64,000 nucleotides of DNA from Whitmania pigra (Eukaryota; Annelida; Clitellata; Hirudinida; Haemopidae). The stretch covers positions 2,089,001-2,153,000 of the forward strand of contig JAJTWR010000113.1 in the NCBI GenBank assembly GCA_021613335.1. The letters run 5' to 3'. The stretch's first letter is position 1. Each line of letters begins with the position of its first letter. Below are positions 48,512-59,192 of the stretch, piece after piece. The translations under genes were made by a program, and so were the position numbers. The notes beneath the pieces are model-generated. The model saw only the letters and a program-made list of their open reading frames with translations. It was not told the origin of the DNA and did not search any database.

Positions 48512-50340
48512 TCAGACTCCATGGAGGGCATCTGAGAGGTTCCTCCCTGATGTCTTCCAGGAGATCTGCTGGGATGACAGACTCGATTTTCTTGTACGGG
48601 GCTCCTCGCCTCGAAGTCTCATTCTGCAGTGGAGCCTCACTTCAGCCTGGGACCAAAAGTCTGAAAAGAAATAAACATCTTTAACAAGTTCGTTATTTGT
48701 AGCAAAAGACCTGAGGGCGTGGTGTGCCATGAGCTTCTTACGACGGAGGTCGAGAGGAAGCTCACCGCACTCTACCCGCAAAGACGAGGCACTTGTGCCC
48801 TTCATGGCACCGCAGCAGATCCTCAGCGCCTGATACTGAATACTGTCGTAGATGGCTCTGATCTGCTTGCACCCCAGGTCAATTACTTCACAACCAAAAT
48901 CTAAAACAGAGCGAATGGTGGCTCTGTAAACAGTGAGGAGCGAGGTCTTGTTCGCTCCCCAAGAACTGCCTGAAATGGCTTTCATAGCGTTGAGTCGCTT
49001 GAAACACCGAGTCTTGACGAACTCTGCATGTGCCGACCAGTTTAGTCTTTCGTCCAAGACGATTCCTAAAAAGGTGGCTGTTTTAGACAGGGGAATCACC
49101 TCCACTCCAATCTTCAATCTGATACTTTCATTCATCGTCCGGTTCGGGAATTCTGAAAAAAGAACTGCTTGTGATTTAGCTGCAGATATCTTAAAACCAT
49201 TATTAGTAAGAAACTTAGCCATATTGTCAAGCTGTTTCTGCATTTTCGCTGTCATTACTTCTACGGACGTCCCGACCGTCCAAAGAGCAATGTCATCAGC
49301 ATACATAGACAGCTCGACTCCATTCAAAGGTTCTGGCATCGAATTCATCATGATGATGAAAAGAAGTGGACTAAGGATACTGCCCTGTGGGGTACCATTT
49401 TCTAAGACAACCGGTTCGGAGAGAGACGATCCAACCCTCACTTGGATACTTCTATCCTGAAGGAAATTATGAATCCACATTAAGGGTCTCCCCTTAACTC
49501 CCATCCTTGAAAGTTGATCAATGATCCCCTCTCTCCAAACCATATCAAATGCTTTTTCCATATCAAGAAAAACTCCTAGAGTCTTCCTTTTCTTGATCGA
49601 AGATGCAGCAATGTCCCTTGTCAGCCTGACTATGTGATCCACACAGCCACGAGCTCTTCTAAAACCCGCTTGATAATGATTCAACAGGTCTCTGCTCTCT
49701 AGGAACCACCGGAGTCTCGTAGCAATCACCCTCTCCAGGAGTTTGCAGAGAGTGGAGGTCAAAGAGATAGGCCGATAGGAAGAAGGAAGAGCAGGAGGCT
49801 TCCCTTTCTTAGGGATTGGGACGACCGTGGCTCTCTTCCATAATGAGGGAACCGATCCTGATAACCAGGACTGGTTGAAGAGGGCCACGATCCCTTTGAG
49901 ACTGGTGCTTGGGAGCCTTCTAATCATCTCATAATGGATGCCTTCAGGACCTGGGGAAGTGTTCCCGCAGTTCCGTAGTGCATCAAAGACTTCAGAAATA
50001 CTTATGGGATCAGACATGGGAGAGTCCTCCGGCACAAAAAGTTCCGGAGACAGCATGAACGTAGTTTTGACATGTGCGAAGAGTGGGTAGAGGTTCTCAT
50101 TACTGCTAGCTTGTGCAAAGGTTCGGGCGAGCATGCCTGCTTTCTCTGAGTTTCCAAGTGAACCGCCAGAGAGAGAGGCAATTTGAGGGATTCGTGGATC
50201 TGTGCGATTGCCATTCATCCCCTTAATGGATCTCCAAAGAGCAGCAACACCCGTTGAACCATTAAAACCAGAGCAATGCATTTGCCAGTATTCTCTTTTC
50301 GCATTCTTAATGGTCCACTGAGCTTGACCCTTAGCCCTCT
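48512..50340 (-). CDS. LINE ORF2 remnant: reverse transcriptase
   Basis: A long open frame (589 codons from the first Met at 50281, extendable upstream in frame to about 50340). It contains the ordered non-LTR reverse-transcriptase blocks: LWKRATVVPIPKKGK, SYRPISLTSTLCKLLERVIA, GVFLDMEKAFDMVWREG, NGTPQGSILSPLLF and the catalytic SMYADDIALW. The FLGIVLDERLNW thumb region follows. The frame then loses register before RNase H (start at 48461). No endonuclease domain precedes it. The long undisrupted frame suggests a fairly recent insertion. Confidence 0.9.
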
Positions 50341-50967
50341 TGTAGCCTTATTGTTGCAATTTATGGCTATGTGCCCATAGCCATTGCACTTAAAACATCT
50401 TATTGGGTCACTAATGAAAGGCTTAACCTTAAAAGTTAAATATCCTATTTTGACTTTATCTTGAAACTTATTATTGTTAAAGGAAAGAATAACCACTGAT
50501 GTGGTTATCTTCTGTCCTCCAACAGGTTTAATTAGTCTAGTTGCACTAACGCAACCAGCACATTCTTTAATTGTGTTATCGTCGACGTTCACTGGAACGC
50601 CAACAATACAATATTTCGGCTTAGCCGCCACACGGACAGTAGCCGAAATACCGTCAAACTCAGTTATCTGAGATAACTTAGTTATCTCACCATTATTCTT
50701 GGCAAAAACAATAAGAAGACCATTATTGGAAATGATCCTCACATCTGTTCTGCCTAAAATTTTACTAACCTTGTTCTGAACCTTGATTGGGTTCAGCTTC
50801 TTGATATCAGTCTTGAAAAAGACTTTTGTAACATAAGATTCGAAATTTTTAGAATTATCGGAATTATTCGATAAATTTGAAGACGATAAAATCCTCTTTC
50901 GCTTCCTATTTTCTACAACATGGAATCCATCCATGTTGTCAACAATGGAAGATTCCATTGTCTCCAT
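50341..50967 (-). CDS. LINE ORF1 (nucleic-acid-binding, CCHC)
   Basis: A frame from the Met at 50967 with an N-terminal basic segment (ENRKRKRIL), an RRM-like middle (VVENRKRK..., TSVVILSFNNNKF) and one zinc knuckle CFKCNGYGHIAINC. Just after the knuckle the sequence jumps to ORF2 text (AKGQAQWTIKNAKREYW in another frame), which shows an internal deletion that removed the end of ORF1 and the endonuclease. The product would bind element RNA. Confidence 0.8.
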
Positions 50968-51169
50968 AACTACTAAAACAAATAAATTACTAGAATATTC
51001 AAAAAAATTTTTAAACTATAATTTAATACAAGCAATAATTGATAGATTGAAACTTATATGATAGTTATATTCAAGAAAAACACTGCTTTTCAGAAACAGT
51101 AAAATTCAAATTCGAATTGTCAACCGTCACAACTGAAAATGAATAGCTCTGCTCCGCACAACAACAACC

Positions 51170-51868
51170 CCCTTGAAATTTGTCAAGGAAGCCTATCAAG
51201 AGGAATTTCTTGACATTGTCGTCCTAAGCGATTCGCTTAGTGCACTAGAGGCACTAAAGGACGGCAACAATTATGATTCTGATATTAAAAATTTACAGTT
51301 TTTAATTTCAGAAATTCAAGAGAGCGGCAGAAAGGTCACTCTCGTCTGGGTCCCTGCCCATGTTGGAATCCCTGGCAATGAGAAGGCCGATGCCCTGGCA
51401 AAGGCAGCCACTGCAAGGGATCAGATAGACTTCCGGATTCCAGCGTCTATCAAGGATGTCAAAAGGTTTGTGGCTCGCAACATCCTCCAACAATGGCAGA
51501 CCAGATGGGATGGAGATCCTCGAAGCCAACATTACAAGTCCATAGAGAAACAAGTGTCGACGAAGAGCAAGTTCCAATGTGTCTCAAGGAGGAAGGAGGT
51601 TCTCGCCTCCAGACTCCGAGTTGGAAAGTGTGCTCTGAATCAGCACTTGTTTCTCTTCAAACGTCACACCGATGGGAAGTGTTCCACCTGCCCTCAGGAA
51701 GACGAAAATGTGCAACATTTCCTCATGGAATGTCCAGCCCAGTCTGTCCTGAGGAGAGAAATCAGAATGGCCACAAATCTATCCGATAAGAGTTCTATGC
51801 TTAGCAATCCAGCAAGTGTGGACATCATTTATCGGTGGATTTCCAAGAACAGACATGACTTACTTTAA
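51170..51868 (+). CDS. LINE RNase H C-terminal half and cysteine-rich tail
   Basis: Plus-strand frame with VVLSDSLSALEALKDG (third catalytic Asp region), LVWVPAHVGIPGNEKADALA (the His/Asp block of RNase HI) and a tail CSTCPQEDENVQHFLMECPA, a C-X2-C..H..C motif common after RNase H in I-like and Jockey-like elements. It ends at TAA after HDLL. It is the non-inverted part of the twin-primed insertion. Confidence 0.88.
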   Translation, partial: PLKFVKEAYQEEFLDIVVLSDSLSALEALKDGNNYDSDIKNLQFLISEIQESGRKVTLVWVPAHVGIPGNEKADALAKAATARDQIDFRIPASIKDVKRFVARNILQQWQTRWDGDPRSQHYKSIEKQVSTKSKFQCVSRRKEVLASRLRVGKCALNQHLFLFKRHTDGKCSTCPQEDENVQHFLMECPAQSVLRREIRMATNLSDKSSMLSNPASVDIIYRWISKNRHDLL

Positions 51869-52319
51869 GTCATTTACAATTTTACTTTAATTAAATAAGT
51901 ACTTTCTTTCATTATTCTAACACGTTTCATTATTTTTCATTATTCTAACACGTTTCATTATTTTTCATTATTCTAACAAGTTTCATTATTTTTAATTACT
52001 AACACTAACTAAAGTCCGAATCATCTCTGTTATGCAAAGGACTATAATCAAATAAACAAACAAACAAACGACAGAACAGCTTTTTAGTCGTGAAAGCCCG
52101 GAAAGTGTGTGGGTGTGAGAGAGAGTATGAGTCGAGAGTGGCAGACGAGTTTTGGAGAGATTTGAGATAGACTGTTTTTATCGAATTTTGTAATTAATTA
52201 TTGTGGGCTTCAGATTGCTTGTACCTTTTGATTGATTTTTAATATATTGCTTCCATTAAATCTGAATCTTGTGTTGTCATTTCGATAAGAATCGCCTCGT
52301 GTAGACATATCCCGAATAT

Positions 52320-53280
52320 ACAGGAGAAAGAACTTTTACAGAAAGGAGGATGTGAAACTTGTACTTTTAGGTTTTATTGAAGAGGGTGAAATTGAGACAT
52401 GTCATTAATAATTTGCATGAAAAGGTCTTTTTCGGTACCTTTACCTCTCAAACGAACTCACACAAGTAGCGGTCCACTAAAGAACTTTCGAAGAGCGATT
52501 TCTTGCCGACACTGTCCGGCATTACACCTCCACCTGTCAGAAACAGTTGAAAGTGTCATTTGATGGCTATTGTTGCATAAACGTTGCTGATGGATCACTC
52601 CGTGGCTTTGCAAAAAAAAGTATTGCTGTCTCCTTGTCATGAACGAGAGTCGAAAGCGCCAGAAAGTTCATTCGGGTTTTAAGTCCGAACGTAGAAAATT
52701 TTTGCACAAAATGAGCCTAGAGGCGGATAAGGAGTTGTTTTTATGGCGTGCGTTTAAATATTCAAATTTCTAGATAACGTGCATTAACATGAAGTGGCGG
52801 GGCTTAACTTTTCGCGAGTGCACTTTTTGCGCTAATGGCTTATCTGGAAAAGATCAGAAATAACCACTTTCGATTTAAACGTTTGTGCATTTCTGTTTCC
52901 AACCGAAATCAATAAATAAATGCTTAGAAATGCAAATACAGTTCTACATACATTAAAGTCTCAGATATTGATTACATCATTGACCAGTTTACGACAGTAA
53001 AATCAAGAAAAATAAATTTTTGCTGACTAAATAAACCAGTCTACGACAATAATATAATTTCTAGAAACTTATTTTTTTTAAAATACAGTTTTTCATTCAA
53101 ATTTTAATTGGTTTCCTTACTCAGTGTAATAGAATAATGTAATTTAACGAGGAGTGGAGTTCGAAAATATCCTAGCTATGCCTCTGTAGATCGTGCTAGT
53201 GTTTTCGCCAGGGTTTCCCAGAACCCGATAACCCTGGTTTTTTTCATAGATTTTGTAAACCCCAAATTTTCAACTGATTA
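52320..53280. other. Intergenic, nothing recognised apart from an inverted-repeat arm
   Basis: Contains the arm at 52790-52860 mentioned above. A minus-strand frame of 60 codons at 52458-52640 has no motif. Near 53211, CCAGGGTTTCCCAGAACC then ATAACCCTGG suggests a small palindromic transposon end. Confidence 0.35.
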
Positions 53281-53376
53281 GATTTAAGCATAAACCTTGT
53301 TCTGTAGCTAATTTTTGTTGTTATTCTATCGTACTGTTGCATTAATTTGTCACATCTTTCAATGTAACGATACAAT

Positions 53377-54507
53377 CAGGGACGTACCGAAGGCAAAATA
53401 GTGTGGGGCATAAAGGACAGTTATTCCGAACTCCAAAAAATGTTTTCTTAATATTTTGTCAATATTTATTTTTCGCTAACAATTCATTATGACCAACTCA
53501 AAACTTTGATAAAATTTAACAGACAAGAGTCATTGTACATTAAAATATGTGTTCAATGTCTCCCAAATGTTAAACAAAATCTATCTTTTACACAAAAATA
53601 CAACTTCTTCACTAGTAGTAAGAAAATCTTCACTAGTGCTTGTATCCGCTTGTAAAATGACCAATCAACTCAATCAGATACTTTCTGTAGAGCTCCTTTA
53701 AACTCTCTCGACATTGAAGCAGCAAAATCATACGATTGAAAAGAAAGATTGTCAGTATCAACGGCATTGCGTTGCAAGCAACTGACTATACTCTTTCCTA
53801 TTCCAGCGCCAGTCTTGTCAGTTATTTCGGTTATTTGCAAGAGTCTTTCATTTGCAATTCCTTCCTGATTGACGAAACGGATTACAATGGTCAACATGTC
53901 TTTCCTCGAACTACCTGGTGTTGGATCCGCCGTCACAGTGTAGAACTTATTGTCAGAAAGTTCTTTAATAATTTACCTTTGAGTGTGTTCGCAATTAATT
54001 GAACAACATTTTGCGATCCATGCCTCAGATATGAATAAGGTGATAACATGATTAGGTCTCAGCTTAACGTCTTCAAACCATCCTGTTAAACAAGGATTAT
54101 AACGAGCCATAAGATGTACTATTTACTGACAATTACTGCGGAATTGTAATAACAACTTGATGATTAGACTTATTAAACTATAGTAATATTTGTTATTACT
54201 ACCAATTAAGCGCTTATTATAACACTTATCAAAAAACTCAAACTTCCAAATAACCGTCAACAAATTATGAAAGTAAACAAAATCACCAAGACAACGAAAT
54301 ATCCAACCAATGGCGAATTTAATTTAATACCAAGAGAGATGGGCATCTGCTGACATTATTTTATTTTAAATATTTTTGTAACTTTAAATCCTAAACCTTG
54401 TAGGAATTATTATAATACACATTTAAATTTTGAATCCTAATTTTCCCAACTTATTTCAGTCGGTTCCAAGTGGGGGCCCCCCTTGCCCCCCTCAAGGGGC
54501 GTCCCTG
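53377..54507 (-). mobile_element. hAT element with 8 bp duplication, inserted in duplication copy 1
   Basis: The ends are CAGGGACGTACC and GGGGCGTCCCTG, flanked by GATACAAT on both sides (53369-53376 and 54508-54515). The paralogous empty site at about 58259-58266 has one GATACAAT and no insert. A minus-strand frame at 53936-53670 reads MLTIVIRFVNQEGIANERL and SYDFAASMSREFKGAL, which is the DUF4371/ZMYM-like part of a hAT transposase. Most of the transposase is deleted, so it cannot move on its own. Confidence 0.9.
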
Positions 54508-54768
54508 GATACAATGTCAAAATACTGGCTTAAAACCATAAGTTTAGAGTAATTGTATTATCGTGATAAAAGCAAAATGGATCTTAAGCTTCGTTCAAAT
54601 AACCCTAATAAGCCATTTTCTGATGTGATGGTGCATGATGATTAGCTAAAATACTACAGAATGTTGGAAGGTCGATACCCTACATTTTAAATTTTTAATG
54701 AATCTGATTTTATAAAAATAAACGAAAAAGTTCCTCAACATAGAAATCTTTTTGACAATTGCACAGCA

Positions 54769-56003
54769 CTAATTTTCACCAACGGCATTTTCATCATTGT
54801 CGTCGATACCAACATCTTTATCATTGTCACTATCATTATTTTCATCCCTATCGGTATTATCATCTTCACTATCGGTTTCATCTCCAAAACCACTATTGGA
54901 AAATTCATCGTCATCTTTGCAGCAACTTGTATTATCGTAACCAAGTTTGGCTTTGTAAATATACTTATTTATGGGTGGTAATTTATTCCACTGTTCGCGC
55001 ATATGTTCACTATTGAAATTTAACTTATTCAGGCTTGAAAGTTGATCCTTCATTGGTTGTTTATGAGAATCATTGATTCCAGAATCTTCTTGTCCACCTA
55101 GTTGCAAAGTGGCTGTGTATCTTTCAAACTTCCGGACATACATGTGGAACAAATTATTACGATTCAAAAGCTGTGGCAAAACTTTCCAACAAGCATCGAT
55201 CTGGTCTGCCAGATATCCGACAACTTTGTCGGCATATTCGCTGTCTGCTTCGACAGGAATATCATCCTCGTTCGCCATAACAACGAGTCTTATTGTTAGG
55301 CAGGGTATCTGGCAACAACACACGACTTGAATTTTACCTTCTCTCGTCTTGAGAACAAGTTGTGATTTACCACGAGCCAATATTCTTCCTTCTTCTTCAT
55401 AATTTGTTAGATTCAAAATTTCTGTTCCTCTTATTCCAAAATATTTGGCTTCATTGATTTGTGAGAAAACTATGAAGCGTATAAGACGGGCCCAATTTTC
55501 CTCCATCGCCAGCAAGTAGCTTTTGGCACCGTCAAGTAAACAAAATAAGTGGTCATCCACTTTAACACCGTTAAAATTTAAGGGTCTCATGATCTGTTTA
55601 AGGTACCAGATTGCAGTGATCGTACGCCTACATAAAGGGCAATCTGTGTGTCTAAAAATATAGATATATATTTCACGATATATGGTTGTTAGAGCTATAT
55701 TACATAAAGGTATGATAGTTCAAAAGTATATATGTTGCGTAATGTAGTAAATGCGGAATTATTGAAAACAACTCACTTAGTCTTCCAATCATCCATACAA
55801 GATTTACAGAAGATGTGCCTGCAAGGGTCAACTATTGCTGATGATAACCCTTCAAGTAAGTCAAGGCAAACTGAGCATTCTTCGTCAATTCCCTTTGGAT
55901 CCGGCTCCGCTAATACTCCATCACAATGTTCGATGTTGCAAAAGAGACGCACCCAGCCATTTTGAACTTGAATGTCATTGCTTTCGCCTTCCTCTGAACA
56001 CAT
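54769..56003 (-). CDS. RING-finger protein, copy 1
   Basis: Two exons, 56003-55777 and 55651-54769 (GT-AG, phase 2), give 369 residues. A C3HC4 RING spans residues 43-83: C43-X2-C46, C61-X-H63-X2-C66-X2-C69, C80-X2-C83. The intron falls between the sixth and seventh ligands, so only the spliced product has a full RING. RING domains usually recruit an E2 for ubiquitin transfer. The ~180-residue middle (RGTEILNLTNYEEEGRILA; ADKVVGYLADQIDACWKVLP) is well conserved with copy 2 but I do not recognise it. The C-terminus is an acidic Asp/Asn/Glu-rich tail. The start was taken at the Met before SEEGES. The frame stays open upstream through a hydrophobic FSCAIFLI stretch without an ATG. Substrate and function are unknown. 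Confidence 0.82.
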
Positions 56004-56250
56004 TATTAGAAAAATTGCACACGAAAATATCAATTTAAATGTTTCTTTATGGTTGTTTAATTGGTAATCATTAAATCAGTGGTACAATAAAAAGATTTAG
56101 AATTGCCGAGGTACTAAATTTTTAATTATAAATTATATTAATATAATTGAAAAATTTTTAAATGAAATTCGAACAAAATTTGTTTTTTGTTTTGGTGCCG
56201 AATGTTGGCATTTTGTCATTTCGGTTGAGTAAATTAATTATCGAGTCACA

Positions 56251-56410
56251 CCGTTAAAATAGCCCGGCAACAAAATGGCCCAAGACAAAAATGTTTAAAA
56301 AAACCCATCAACGTATCTTAAATTAATTCTTGTGAGTTGAATGCATTAATTTGGAATGAAATTTGGGTTTAGTGGTTTGATTGCTTTTATAACCGTTTTG
56401 AGTTTAATTG
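56251..56410. other. Spacer past the duplication breakpoint
   Basis: Similarity to copy 2 stops near 56250, where GAGTCACACCGTTAAAAT differs from GGAGCACCCGGGATCAG in the other copy. No gene is present. Confidence 0.4.
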
Positions 56411-56414
56411 ATAT

Positions 56415-56580
56415 CAGGAAATTGAACTTTTCAAGTTGGCATTTAATATAACTTAGATTGATAAGCAGCATGTGCAATCTGTACAAAGAGAATCAAACGC
56501 TTATCAAGTCCACGTCTCAGATCATCTAATTTCTTTTGATCCTACCCTGAGTTCCTCTTGAAATTGCGATGCAATATTTG
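56415..56580. repeat. Second copy of the dispersed repeat at 9735-9935
   Basis: ACTTTTCAAGTTGGCATTTAAT, CAAAGAGAATCAAACGCTTA and TTTCTTTTGATCCTACCCTG align in order with the copy near 9750-9900. It is non-coding. Confidence 0.5.
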
Positions 56581-56757
56581 TGTCAAGATGATGATGACCT
56601 CGTCCTAGCTGAAAATGTATTAGCATTCACATTGTAGAAGTTCCCTAGCGAAAAGACTGCTTCAAAAATTTGAAATTCGAGTGCTAGAATAATTATTAAT
56701 TATTATCATATATATTAATTCAACTATTATGAATTGCTAAATGTGTTTAACGTTTAA

Positions 56758-57345
56758 ATCAGGGGTTCCCAACCTTTTCGTGCCCACGGTCCCCCAGAGG
56801 ACAATCCAGTTAGAACTGGCCCATCTGATAAAATTTGTGAAATCGACAGACTTCCTTGATGATTCTCAGGATGAGTGTGGTGTCAAAATTCAGAAGACCA
56901 TGATTACTACACTTGCAACAAACTTAATGGAACGTTTGTTTAAGGCTAATGAATTTGACCAAGATGAAATGAAATGGAAGGAAGGCTTTGAAATGGAATG
57001 AGGAATGTTGAAGAAAACAAAAAAATTCTAAAATGGAAGTTTCCCTGTATGATAAGCTGAATATATTTCTGCAGAAGCATGACTCACAACAGTGTCAACT
57101 TGAATATAGATTTGTCTCCCAGATCATCCAAAAAGAATTTCAATTGTTCAAGCAACTAAGATAAGATCTGAAAACTTGGACAAACTTTACAGACATTTGA
57201 CAACAATAAGACCAACTTCTGTGGATCCAGAAAGAGCTTTTTCTGTAATGACCATCTTTGCAGACAAACTAAGAAACCTATTTCATGATGATACTGTGAG
57301 TACGATGATGATGTTACGAAAGTTTTACAGAAAATAAATTCTTTT
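56758..57345 (+). pseudogene. hAT remnant with dimerisation domain
   Basis: It begins with CAGGGGTTCCCAACCTTTTC then GTGCCCACGG, a typical hAT left terminus. Near 57200-57336 the frame reads PTSVDPERAFSVMTIFADKL and SMMMLRKFYRK-like text (TVSTMMMLRKFYRK), the C-terminal hAT dimerisation domain with its S.ER.FS core. Frameshifts separate it from the upstream frame at 56741-57001. The right terminus was not found. Confidence 0.7.
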
Positions 57346-58194
57346 AACGTTATTGTAGAAGGTGTTTATAAAGTCTTTAATTCTTTAAACTTTTTCATAC
57401 AATTTTCAATAGTGTTTCTATGTGGTGCAGCTTTCCAGTAGTGAGACAGAAATCAAGATGCAATAATAATGCAATGTTCTTAATTGCAATAATTGTGACA
57501 GACTTCAACTCAGCAAGCCATAGCACACAGTTAACTTTCATTTCAATGGTCGCCATTTCAAAAGATTCAAAAATGATTTCAAACTGATTATCCTGGAACA
57601 GAAATCGACTGTCATTTTCAAAATTCCAAACCAAGGATAAATTTTAATGAAACGAACTTCTTAATGCATTTCAAACGGCTTTCTATCATGTCTTGAGATT
57701 TAATAAAATAAATTTAATTTAAATTAATTTCTAAATAGATAAAATACATAAATTAATTTAATGTGTTTTTTAAATTTCAATTTAATTTTTTAATTTAATT
57801 TAATTTTTTAATTTAATTTAATTTTTTAATTTAATTTAATTTTTTAATTTAATTTAATTTTTTAATTTAATTTAATTTTTTAATTTAATTTAATTTTTTA
57901 ATTTAATTTTTTAATTTAATTTAATTTTTTAATTTAATTTAATTTTTAAACCTTGTTGTACAGGGTGTTTATAAAGTTCGTGTGCAACTTCAAACTTAAT
58001 TAACTTTTGATCCTAACTTAAATCTAAACCAGATTGAACCAAATATTTTCAAATTTTGGTTTTCTGAGTTTGTTCACAGGCAAATTAAATTCTGTATGAA
58101 TAAAGCCATTATGCTTAAGAAGTCAATCTTTGTAAAAGCTATAGTTTAGTTATTTGAATTTTAACATTGAAAACGTGAAAAGCATAAACATTGT
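57346..58194. other. Spacer between the duplicated RING loci, with simple repeat
   Basis: A minus-strand frame at 57634-57395 has no recognised domain. A TTTAATTTAATTTAATTTTT-type repeat of about 23 bp fills 57773-57945. No gene was supported. Confidence 0.45.
57773..57945. repeat. ~23 bp TTTAATT-rich tandem repeat, about seven copies
   Basis: TTTTTTAATTTAATTTAATT repeats almost perfectly, with one shorter unit near 57905. Confidence 0.95.
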
Positions 58195-59192
58195 AGCTAA
58201 TTTTTGTTATTATGCTATCGTAGTGTTGCATTAATTTGTCATATCTTTCAATGTAACGATACAATGTCAAAATACTGGCTTAATCAGCTCAGAGTAATTG
58301 CAACATCGTTATAAAAATAAAATGGACACCTGAGGTTTGCTCAAATAACCCTAATAGGTCATTTTCTTATGTGATGGTACGGCTCCTAGACTATTGAACG
58401 AAAGAGAACGTTCAATAGTCGTTATAAGACCCAATTCGTTATTTCGTCTACCACAATATTTAAATAATTTTTACATGACAAATACAAATTTGAACCGACG
58501 AATAAAAGATAATATATTTAAATTGTTCGCCAGAGTTTTAGTTTTGCTAGGGTCTGCTCCTCCTGAATGTTGGCCAGAAGCAAAAACATATCATCTTCTC
58601 AAGCAATGCAAGGGTTTCCCTTTCTTTGGAAAATTCTGATATAATGACATAATGAGTATTTATTTTAACATATAACAGCTGATTTCGAGACAGCAGTGTG
58701 GACGGCGGCCAAAGAAATGTTTCCCAACGTTACAATCAAAGGCTGTTATTTTCATTGGTGTCAAGCCGTTTCTCGTAAAATACAAGTAATAATTAATTCC
58801 AATCATCGTCTACATTTTTTAGTTATTTCCTATTCAAACATGAATCGAAATATGATACGGCATTTTTATTATCAGGAGTTGGGACTACAAGTACAATACT
58901 GCGGAAAAAAGGAAGTTTATGAATTTTGTAAAAAGATATTATCTCTTCCTCTGATTCCGCCAGATTTTGTAGGAATTATTTTTAATTCATTGCGCAGTGA
59001 AGCTTTCAACGATCAATTAAAGGTTAGAATTTACAAAATATTATTTCGATTGATCAAAATAATTATAATTATTTTTGATTATGTTGTAGGGCCTTTGTGA
59101 TTATGTACATAAGCAATGGATCGCTGTCCACTTTAAAGTCACATCGTGGTGCGTCTATGATGACCAAGTCCGCACCAATAACGATGTGGAAG

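Larger units (their letters stand above)
48275..52067. mobile_element. RNase H-bearing non-LTR retrotransposon with 5' inversion (twin priming)
   Basis: The element is flanked by the 14 bp duplication ACGACAGAACAGCT (48261-48274 and 52068-52081). From about 51165 down to 48275 it runs on the minus strand: 5' leader, ORF1 with a CCHC knuckle, reverse transcriptase and the N-terminal half of RNase H. From about 51165 to 52067 it runs on the plus strand: the C-terminal half of RNase H, a cysteine-rich tail and a 3' end with AATAAACAAACAAAC. The RNase H halves join almost perfectly if the left part is flipped. The RNase H places it in the I-like group. The apurinic endonuclease is missing. Confidence 0.88.
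48090..52315 (+). promoter_or_regulatory. Possible LTR-like promoter segment split by the LINE
   Basis: Left of the LINE is a GC-richer segment with a TATA-like GGCTATAAAAAGCGACAGGC (48238-48257). Right of it the sequence continues to about 52315 (ending TCGTGTAGACA) with no LINE homology. If the LINE is removed, the pieces join through the 14 bp target duplication into a roughly 430 bp TATA-containing block that could be a solo LTR. No terminal duplication was found, so this is weak. Confidence 0.3.
53285..56250. repeat. Copy 1 of the tandem duplication (RING gene plus flanks)
   Basis: The flank TGTAGCTAATTTTTGTTNTTAT to AATGTAACGATACAAT (53300-53376), then 54508 on through the RING gene to about 56250, matches copy 2 (58195-58380 plus 61946-63625). 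Homology starts and ends at similar points in both copies. Excluding the inserted transposons the unit is about 1.8-1.9 kb. Confidence 0.88.

Noticed and set aside
48512..50281. 589-codon open frame as a host gene
   Set aside because: It carries the full set of non-LTR reverse-transcriptase motifs and lies within a target-site duplication.
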